Positions 7,713 through 12,362 of a DNA stretch of 12,362 nt are shown here, piece by piece (within the stretch, counting starts at the first letter, position 1; each line of letters starts with the position of its first letter). The DNA comes from Bacillota bacterium (GTDB taxonomy: Bacteria; Bacillota; Clostridia; Lachnospirales; Lachnospiraceae), in the NCBI GenBank assembly GCA_023387635.1, contig JAEWHU010000359.1, forward strand, positions 1-12,362. Direction: 5' to 3'. The translations under genes and the position numbers were made by a program. The notes beneath the pieces were generated by a model. That model searched no databases, was not told where the DNA came from, and saw only the letters and a list, made by a program, of their open reading frames with translations.

Positions 7713-8456
7713 ATGCGTAATATAAAATTAGTCTTAGAATACGATGGTTCTCGTTATGATGGATGGCAAAAACAGCCTGGAAATACAAAAAGTATTACAA
7801 TACAAGATAAGTTAGAGGCAGTACTATCAAAAATGGAGAACGAAGAAATATCTGTAATTGGTGCGGCAAGAACAGAAGCAGGAGTTCATGCTTATGGCCA
7901 AATAGCAAATTTTATAACAAAATCAGATATGAAATTATATGAAATAAAGCATTATTTGAATCGCTTCTTGCCAAGAGATATTGCTGTACTAGAAGTGTTT
8001 GAAGTTCCTGAAAGATTTCATAGTAGTTTTTTAGCGAAAGCATTTCGTTATGAATATAAAATATCCATGGGTGAAGTTCAATCAGTATTCGATAGAAAGT
8101 ACAATTATTATAGTTTTCATAAATTAGATGTTCTTAAGATGAAAGCCGCATGTGTTCATTTTATTGGTGAGCATGATATGAAAGCATTTTCTGACAATAA
8201 GAGAATGAAAAAATCTACTATACGTACTATTAACAAAGTTGATATTTATTCTGATATTAATGAAATAACAATTACAATCGAAGCTGATGATTTTTGGCCA
8301 AATATGGCAAGAATTATAGTGGGTACCCTAATTGACGTAGGGAATGGTAAAATTTCACCAGATTATGTAGCAGAAATTATTAGTAGTAAGGATAGAGAAA
8401 AAGCTGGAGAAACTGCGGAAGCAAAAGGCTTATTCTTAAGTGAAGTAATCTACTAA
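7713..8456 (+). CDS. truA: TruA-like tRNA pseudouridine synthase with Glu in place of the catalytic Asp
   Basis: TruA isomerises uridines 38-40 in the tRNA anticodon arm. The 247-residue product aligns with the family from end to end: LVLEYDGSRYDGWQKQ at residues 6-21, the catalytic motif at 50-60, the Arg/Tyr motif FRYEYK near 111, GEHDMKAFS near 152, and the C-terminal NMARIIVGTLIDVGNGK. The striking point is the catalytic motif. The family normally reads GRTDAGVHA, but this protein reads ARTEAGVHA, so Glu55 (GAA, 7875-7877) replaces the Asp conserved in pseudouridine synthases. The neighbouring Arg53 is kept. It could be an altered enzyme, a non-catalytic tRNA-binding paralogue, or a single-base sequence error. 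The start has GGAGG at 7701-7705, seven bases upstream. The gene appears to be transcribed alone, and the usual ribosomal-protein neighbours of truA (rplQ, rplM) are absent, which hints at a second copy. Confidence 0.85.
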   Translation: MRNIKLVLEYDGSRYDGWQKQPGNTKSITIQDKLEAVLSKMENEEISVIGAARTEAGVHAYGQIANFITKSDMKLYEIKHYLNRFLPRDIAVLEVFEVPERFHSSFLAKAFRYEYKISMGEVQSVFDRKYNYYSFHKLDVLKMKAACVHFIGEHDMKAFSDNKRMKKSTIRTINKVDIYSDINEITITIEADDFWPNMARIIVGTLIDVGNGKISPDYVAEIISSKDREKAGETAEAKGLFLSEVIY

Positions 8457-8457
8457 T

Positions 8458-8520
8458 AGTTAATACTCACAAGTGAAATATAGAATTTTAAAGAGATTCA
8501 CTAGAGACTAACTTTGTGAG
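8458..8520 (+). repeat. Nested inverted repeats between truA-like gene and ddh
   Basis: CTCACAA (8466-8472) pairs with TTGTGAG (8514-8520). Just inside it, GTGAA (8473-8477) pairs with TTCAC (8497-8501). AGTTA (8458-8462) can also pair with TAACT (8509-8513), in competition with the outer stem. No T-run follows, so it is at best a weak terminator of the truA-like gene. It may instead be a leader or operator element for ddh, which starts 60 bases later. Confidence 0.35.
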
Positions 8521-8579
8521 GAATAAATTTATATTTTTAATTATCAATATTACATTTTTTACAAAAGGAGATATGATAT

Positions 8580-9470
8580 ATGAAAAGAATCGCAATTATA
8601 GGATACGGGAATATTGGACGAAGTGTTATGGAAGCAGTAGAAGCTTCTAGTGATTTTGAATTAGCTGGCATTGTTAGAAGAGATCCTAATAACAAACCAA
8701 TGGAACTTTCTAATGTAAAAGTGGTAAAAGATATTTCTGAACTTGGTAATGTAGATGTTGCTGTGATTGCCCTACCATCAAGAATGGTACCTGATGCAGC
8801 TGCTGACTTATTAAGAAAAGGAATTAGTTGTGTAGATAGTTATGATATTCACTCATCTATCTATGATGTAAAAATGAATCTTGACAAAATAGCAAAGGAA
8901 AATGGTGCTGTATCAATAATATCAGCAGGATGGGATCCTGGTACAGATTCTATGATACGTGCAATATTAACTGCCATGGCGCCAAAAGGTATTACTTATA
9001 CAGATTTTGGACCAGGTATGAGTATGGGACATTCCGTGTGCGTTCGTAGTAAGGATGGAGTAAAGGATGCTCTTTCTATGACAATGCCAAAAGGTGATGG
9101 AATTCACCGTCGTATGGTATATGTAGAATTAGAAGATGGAGCAGATTTTTATAAAGTAACTGCTGATATAAAAGGAGATCCATATTTTGCTCACGATGAA
9201 ACCCATGTAATGGCAGTGGAATCAGTGGATGCATTAAGAGATATGGGACATGGAGTAACTATAAGTAGAAAAGGTGTATCAGGAACAACTCATAATCAAT
9301 TATTTAATTTTGATATGAGAATAAATAATCCTGCACTTACTGCTCAAATATTAGTTGCATCAGCACGTGCTGCCCTAAGACAAAATGCGGGTTGTTATAC
9401 AATGATTGAATTACCTCTCATCGATTTAATTGAAGGTGATAAAGAGAAATTAATTAAAGAATTAGTTTAA
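8580..9470 (+). CDS. ddh: meso-Diaminopimelate D-dehydrogenase, short Symbiobacterium-like form
   Basis: This NADPH-dependent cytoplasmic enzyme reductively aminates tetrahydrodipicolinate to meso-diaminopimelate in one step, supplying lysine and peptidoglycan. The 296-residue product has a Rossmann dinucleotide site GYGNIGRS (8-15), the RR pair (33-34) expected for NADPH, DSYDIH (86-91), SAGWDPGTDSMIRA (115-128), FGPGMSMGHSV (143-153) and GVSGTTHNQLF. From memory, length and these motifs fit the Symbiobacterium thermophilum type (about 299 residues) better than the longer Corynebacterium type (about 320). That short group is known for amination activity on a broader range of 2-keto acids. 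The start has AAAGGAG (8564-8570), nine bases upstream. A weak promoter may lie at 8514-8541 (TTGTGA and TTTAAT, 16 bases apart). A terminator follows the gene. No other lysine gene is adjacent. Confidence 0.93.
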   Translation: MKRIAIIGYGNIGRSVMEAVEASSDFELAGIVRRDPNNKPMELSNVKVVKDISELGNVDVAVIALPSRMVPDAAADLLRKGISCVDSYDIHSSIYDVKMNLDKIAKENGAVSIISAGWDPGTDSMIRAILTAMAPKGITYTDFGPGMSMGHSVCVRSKDGVKDALSMTMPKGDGIHRRMVYVELEDGADFYKVTADIKGDPYFAHDETHVMAVESVDALRDMGHGVTISRKGVSGTTHNQLFNFDMRINNPALTAQILVASARAALRQNAGCYTMIELPLIDLIEGDKEKLIKELV

Positions 9471-9477
9471 GTTTATT

Positions 9478-9518
9478 CTCCCAAGGGTTCTTATTATAGA
9501 ATTTTCCTTGGGAGTTTT
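9478..9518 (+). terminator. Intrinsic terminator between convergent ddh and araC-family gene
   Basis: A perfect 9-base stem, CTCCCAAGG (9478-9486) with CCTTGGGAG (9506-9514), is followed by TTTTAGT. It begins eight bases after the ddh stop. It probably also ends the converging minus-strand transcript, which shows no hairpin of its own, although the T-run on that side is weak. Confidence 0.78.
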
Positions 9519-9556
9519 AGTAATATGTGGTATAATGGTAATTTGATAAGAAATTA

Positions 9557-10411
9557 TTATTTATCATATAAAAGTCGTTTTGAATAAGCATTACGATATT
9601 GTGTAGGCGTTAAACCAACAATTTTCTTGAAGGCTTTCATAAAATTATGGCTATCCGTAAAAGATAGCTCACTTGCGATCTGATTAATGGTATCATTGCT
9701 GTCGGATAACATATATTTGGCCAATTCCATTTTCTCTCTTAATATGTATTGCTTAAGTGGAAGTCCCTCAATGTTACTAAATAGATGAGATAAATATTTT
9801 TCGTTATAACCAAAATGTGCGGCAATATCAGATACTTTGGTGTTAGTATTCAATGTTAATTTTACATAGTCAATAATATCACTATAGATTTGCTTCTTTT
9901 TTGCGGAGGCTAACTCCTTTGGATTTGAATAAAACTGATTAAATATCTCACAAAGTATAGTGGTAGTAGTATAATTTAAAAAAGTAGAATCATAACCTGA
10001 GCGTATAGAGTCTTGTAATTGTTTCATTAGAATGATTACTTTTTCTAGAGTATTTAAATTACCAGTTCTAGGAATATGTATTGTTCCATTGGACGGTAAA
10101 TAGTTTTTTGATGCATCCATTGTACAAATTGGTTGTTCATATGAAAAGTGCAGCCAGTAAAAGCTACACATTGAAGGTTTGTATCCATATCTTTTATTGT
10201 TGCTTGAAGGAGCTAATAGAAGATGTTCTCCTTTAGAAACTTTATATTCACCGCTATTATCACCAATATAGAGTATACCTTCTGTGATTACAAACAATTC
10301 GTAATCATTTAAAGGGAACTCCATATGTTTCCATTCTGGAGTTGGAGCTTTGAATTTACCTGTAAAATTATAGGTAAGAGGTTTACTGATGTCAAATTTA
10401 TAAGTAGTCAT
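9557..10411 (-). CDS. AraC/XylS-family transcriptional regulator with N-terminal cupin domain
   Basis: This 284-residue protein is a probable effector-sensing DNA-binding regulator. The N-terminal half (about 35-100) looks like a cupin sugar-binding domain, with the pattern ELFVITEGILYIG followed by GEHLLLAP. Residues 175-275 form the AraC DNA-binding domain with two helix-turn-helix units, at about 192-213 (VSDIAAHFGYNEKYLSHLF) and 241-262 (INQIASELSFTDSHNFMKAF). The family signature GLTPTQYR lies at 266-273. The start is supported by GGAAGGA on the minus strand (10421-10427), nine bases upstream. The gene is divergent from the chemoreceptor gene and convergent with ddh. Regulators of this class often act on neighbouring carbohydrate genes, but no transporter or hydrolase gene is adjacent, so the target and ligand are unknown. 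The chemoreceptor gene is the simplest candidate target besides itself. Confidence 0.9.
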   Translation of the reverse strand: MTTYKFDISKPLTYNFTGKFKAPTPEWKHMEFPLNDYELFVITEGILYIGDNSGEYKVSKGEHLLLAPSSNNKRYGYKPSMCSFYWLHFSYEQPICTMDASKNYLPSNGTIHIPRTGNLNTLEKVIILMKQLQDSIRSGYDSTFLNYTTTTILCEIFNQFYSNPKELASAKKKQIYSDIIDYVKLTLNTNTKVSDIAAHFGYNEKYLSHLFSNIEGLPLKQYILREKMELAKYMLSDSNDTINQIASELSFTDSHNFMKAFKKIVGLTPTQYRNAYSKRLLYDK

Positions 10412-10447
10412 AGATTATTTTCCTTCCATAGCATCTAATGATTATAA

Positions 10448-10471
10448 ATAGGTATATTCCTACATTCCTAT
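10448..10471. promoter_or_regulatory. Candidate operator in the araC/mcp divergent region
   Basis: TAGG (10449-10452) faces CCTA twice (10459-10462 and 10467-10470). This forms a palindrome, TAGG-6 bases-CCTA, a wider inverted repeat ATAGG/CCTAT (10448-10452 with 10467-10471), and a tandem ATTCCTA repeat (10456 and 10464) with 8-base period. It lies next to the mcp -35 box and beside a minus-strand TATAAT (10441-10446), where a divergent regulator would bind. Binding is inferred. Confidence 0.35.
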
Positions 10472-10472
10472 A

Positions 10473-10501
10473 GTGACATAATATTATACTCTAACTGTAA
10501 T
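10473..10501 (+). promoter_or_regulatory. Candidate sigma-A promoter of the chemoreceptor gene
   Basis: GTGACA (10473-10478) and TGTAAT (10496-10501) each match five of six consensus bases at the ideal 17-base spacing. Transcription would start near 10508, about 58 bases before the coding start. I looked for a flagellar sigma-28 (TAAA/CCGATA) promoter, usual for chemotaxis genes, and found only a badly spaced partial match. Confidence 0.5.
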
Positions 10502-10565
10502 TACAAGCTAATTGCATTCGTTTATTTACAAAAGATACATAAAAATATTAATATGAGGTAAAAAT

Positions 10566-12050
10566 ATGAAATTAAAATTTTTTCGTAAAAGTCCATGCCA
10601 TGAAGCAGAATGTATTATTAAGTATATGGAAGATACACTAAAAGGTAAAAAAACTCCTGAAGTTAATGTGGAATATCCAATCCACAGAAATTTGTATAGT
10701 AACTTTCATAAGTTATTAGAAAATGAAGAGAAAATGGCTAGTTCAGCTAAGGAAATGCTAAATATATTAAGCTCCTTAAGCAAATTCGATGTTGAGATGT
10801 CTCATATATCTTATCAATTAATGGAGTTTGCAAGGGACATAGCAGGTCTTAGCGAATCTAATTTAGCAGTGGTGGAAGAAACTTCAGCAAGCATGGTACA
10901 GGTAAATGAGTATTTAGACACTACTTCATCAACATTACATAATTTATCAAAGGAATCTGAAACTTTAGCGAAACGAAATGATGATAGCATTGAGATATTA
11001 AAAGAGGTACAAGAATTAAGAAATAATGTAATTGCAGATACAAATATAATGAATACGAAGATACAACTTTTAGTAGATCTTGCTACAGAAGTTGGCAAGA
11101 TTGTAGAAAGTGTACAAGGGATTGCAAAACAAACTAATTTATTAGCTTTAAATGCCGCCATTGAAGCTGCTAGAGCTGGGGAACATGGCAAAGGTTTTTC
11201 GGTTGTTGCGGAAGAAGTTAGAGTATTAGCCGATGACACCCAGAAGAATCTTCAGGGTATGAGGGACTTTGTAAACCGTATCCATGAGGCATCTAATGAG
11301 GGTAAAGAAAGTTTAGATAGAACAATTAGCTCTACGGAACAAATGAATGAAAAGATTGAACTAGTAGCAGAAACAGTTGGGAAAAATGTAGAAATGCTTA
11401 AAAATGAAATAGAAGATATTGATGATATTAATAATTCTATCTCTGAGATCAGGGTTGCTGCAAATTCTATTAATGTAGCAATGATTTCTTCTAGTGCAGA
11501 TGCTGAAAAACTAAGTGAAATGACTCAAAAGATACATGCTGAGGCTGTGGAAAGTGTTGAATTTGCAAGTCAGATATCAAAAATAGATGATCAGTTTTCA
11601 GAAATAGTTAATGGTATGCTAGAATCCCTTAAAGGTAGTGTTCATTCTATATCAAATAATGATTTATTAAAAACCATTGAAAGTGGTAAAATTTCGCATA
11701 TTAAATGGGTTGAGAATCTTGGAATTATGGTTGATGAAATGAGAATATACCCCTTACAAACAAATGCAAATAAATGTGCATTTGGACATTTTTATCATGC
11801 AATAAAAGTAGATTATCATACAGTAAAAGAATCTTGGGACAAAATTGATCCAATTCATCAGAGGCTTCATACCATGGGTGATGAGGTTATTAATGCAGTG
11901 AAAATGAATAATAAGGATTTGGCACGTGATATATACAATGATACAGTAGCTCTATCCAAACAAATTATAGGGCTACTCGAACAATGTGAAGAAGAAGTTA
12001 GATTGCTAACTACTAAGGGGATAAGTGTGTTTGAGGGCATTTCTAAGTAA
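10566..12050 (+). CDS. Cytoplasmic methyl-accepting chemotaxis protein with C-terminal CZB zinc-binding domain
   Basis: This 494-residue chemoreceptor has no hydrophobic membrane segment, so it should sense an internal signal and pass it to CheW/CheA. Coiled-coil signalling helices span about 60-355. The hairpin tip, around 184-222, is intact (IAKQTNLLALNAAIEAARAGE, then GKGFSVVAEEVRVLA). The C-terminal region (about 370-475) has the CZB pattern: His378 in HIKW, Cys404 in CAFGHFY, then His431 and His435 in HQRLH, the usual three-His, one-Cys zinc site. CZB domains are linked to zinc and hypochlorite sensing in other bacteria. A short N-terminal region contains CHEAEC (11-16) and YPIH (37-40), perhaps a second metal or redox site. 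The start has GAGGT at 10555-10559. The divergent AraC-family gene may regulate it. Confidence 0.92.
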   Translation: MKLKFFRKSPCHEAECIIKYMEDTLKGKKTPEVNVEYPIHRNLYSNFHKLLENEEKMASSAKEMLNILSSLSKFDVEMSHISYQLMEFARDIAGLSESNLAVVEETSASMVQVNEYLDTTSSTLHNLSKESETLAKRNDDSIEILKEVQELRNNVIADTNIMNTKIQLLVDLATEVGKIVESVQGIAKQTNLLALNAAIEAARAGEHGKGFSVVAEEVRVLADDTQKNLQGMRDFVNRIHEASNEGKESLDRTISSTEQMNEKIELVAETVGKNVEMLKNEIEDIDDINNSISEIRVAANSINVAMISSSADAEKLSEMTQKIHAEAVESVEFASQISKIDDQFSEIVNGMLESLKGSVHSISNNDLLKTIESGKISHIKWVENLGIMVDEMRIYPLQTNANKCAFGHFYHAIKVDYHTVKESWDKIDPIHQRLHTMGDEVINAVKMNNKDLARDIYNDTVALSKQIIGLLEQCEEEVRLLTTKGISVFEGISK

Positions 12051-12101
12051 ACCCAATAATTCCCTATTCATTAATACTCTCTAGTGTGTTATTATCATCT
12101 T

Positions 12102-12140
12102 GTAACATTTTTGTAACAATTGCGTAACAATTACGTAATA
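12102..12140 (+). promoter_or_regulatory. Four 11-base-phased GTAACA-like repeats upstream of the secreted-protein gene
   Basis: GTAACA occurs at 12102, 12113 and 12124, and GTAATA at 12135, each exactly 11 bases from the last. Two of the units share GTAACAATT. Direct repeats phased at about one helical turn are how OmpR/PhoB-family response regulators bind, and the hexamer resembles the TTAACA repeats of Bacillus PhoP. A possible -10 (TAATAT, 12136-12141) overlaps the last unit. Alternatively, TATTAT (12090-12095) upstream is the -10 and the repeats lie downstream of it. Regulator identity is inferred. Confidence 0.5.
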
Positions 12141-12160
12141 TGCATACTAGGAGGTATCTT

Positions 12161-12362
12161 ATGAAGAGAACAATATTAACGTTAACTATGGCAGCATTGT
12201 TAACAGGAGCAGTATCAGTAAATGCCTATGCAGCTGATAGTACTGTATCAAAAAGTGGGCAACATGTGATTGTAAAGGAAATTAATTCTGATTGTATAAA
12301 TAATATAGATGACGTACTAAATGGTATTAAAGTGAATGATACCACTTCATCAAATAATACAA
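12161..12362 (+). CDS. Start of a gene for a secreted protein, cut by the window end
   Basis: An open frame begins at ATG 12161 after a strong AGGAGGT (12149-12155), six to seven bases away, and runs to the window edge with no stop; 67 codons are visible. The first 25 residues form a typical Sec signal peptide: basic MKR, a hydrophobic core (residues 5-20) and a probable cleavage after AYA (residue 24) or YAA (residue 25). No lipobox cysteine is present at the cleavage region, so it should be secreted or wall-associated rather than a lipoprotein. The visible mature part (about 42 residues) is polar, rich in Ser, Thr, Asn and Asp, with one cysteine at residue 45. I do not recognise a family. 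The phased repeats just upstream suggest control by a response regulator. Confidence 0.8.
   Translation, partial: MKRTILTLTMAALLTGAVSVNAYAADSTVSKSGQHVIVKEINSDCINNIDDVLNGIKVNDTTSSNNT

Noticed and set aside
9526..9540. GTGGTATAATGGTA resembles a tRNA D-arm, and contains TATAAT
   Set aside because: No acceptor stem, anticodon arm or T-arm surrounds it. As a promoter it would fire into the end of the minus-strand regulator gene and has only a poor -35.
10445..10473. Flagellar sigma-28 promoter for the chemoreceptor gene
   Set aside because: TAAA at 10445 is followed by a CCTATA-like element, but at 17-base spacing instead of about 15 and without the CCGATA core. The sigma-A-like site at 10473-10501 fits better.
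10814..11239. Minus-strand open frame of 141 codons inside the chemoreceptor gene
   Set aside because: It is antisense to the conserved signalling helices. The repetitive Ser/Ala-rich product reflects the heptad codons of the coiled coil, and no family is recognisable.
1..12362. CRISPR array, insertion sequence, prophage, defence or toxin-antitoxin genes
   Set aside because: I saw no regular long repeats, transposase or integrase motifs, terminal inverted repeats with target duplications, or small paired genes. Every substantial gene has a recognisable housekeeping or signalling family.

Overview
The window is an AT-rich stretch of chromosome from a low-GC Gram-positive anaerobe. The best guess is a clostridium of the Lachnospiraceae type. 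The evidence for this is the strong AGGAGG-type ribosome binding sites, the type III glutamine synthetase, a short Symbiobacterium-like diaminopimelate dehydrogenase, a soluble CZB-domain chemoreceptor and a DUF624 membrane protein. I see no mobile element, CRISPR array, rRNA or tRNA. Base composition looks even throughout, so nothing points to recent transfer.

Layout: a terminator of an upstream gene (12-63) precedes manA (mannose-6-phosphate isomerase, 162-1094). A 180-base gap with overlapping inverted repeats leads into a tight forward run of DUF624 membrane protein (1275-1925), glgB (1943-4150) and mscS (4180-5052). A 308-base gap with an intrinsic terminator separates this from glnN (type III glutamine synthetase, 5361-7466), which has its own strong terminator. 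Next come a TruA-like pseudouridine synthase (7713-8456) and ddh (8580-9470). ddh converges on an AraC-family regulator on the minus strand (9557-10411), and a terminator lies between them. The regulator is divergent from a cytoplasmic methyl-accepting chemotaxis protein (10566-12050). The window ends inside a gene for a secreted protein (from 12161).

Functionally, manA and glgB handle hexose phosphate and glycogen, and DUF624 proteins usually travel with carbohydrate genes. mscS adds osmotic release, which fits a group concerned with carbon storage and turgor. glnN and ddh both assimilate ammonium, into glutamine and into meso-diaminopimelate (lysine and peptidoglycan), but each looks separately transcribed. 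The araC/mcp pair shares a divergent control region.

Most of the window is ordinary core metabolism; I did not find a new multi-gene system. The points most worth a second look are: the TruA-like protein carries Glu in place of the catalytic Asp that defines pseudouridine synthases; the leader of the DUF624-glgB-mscS run has two crossing perfect inverted repeats plus a third hairpin; and GTAACA-like hexamers repeat every 11 bases just upstream of the secreted-protein gene, like the box of an OmpR/PhoB-family response regulator.
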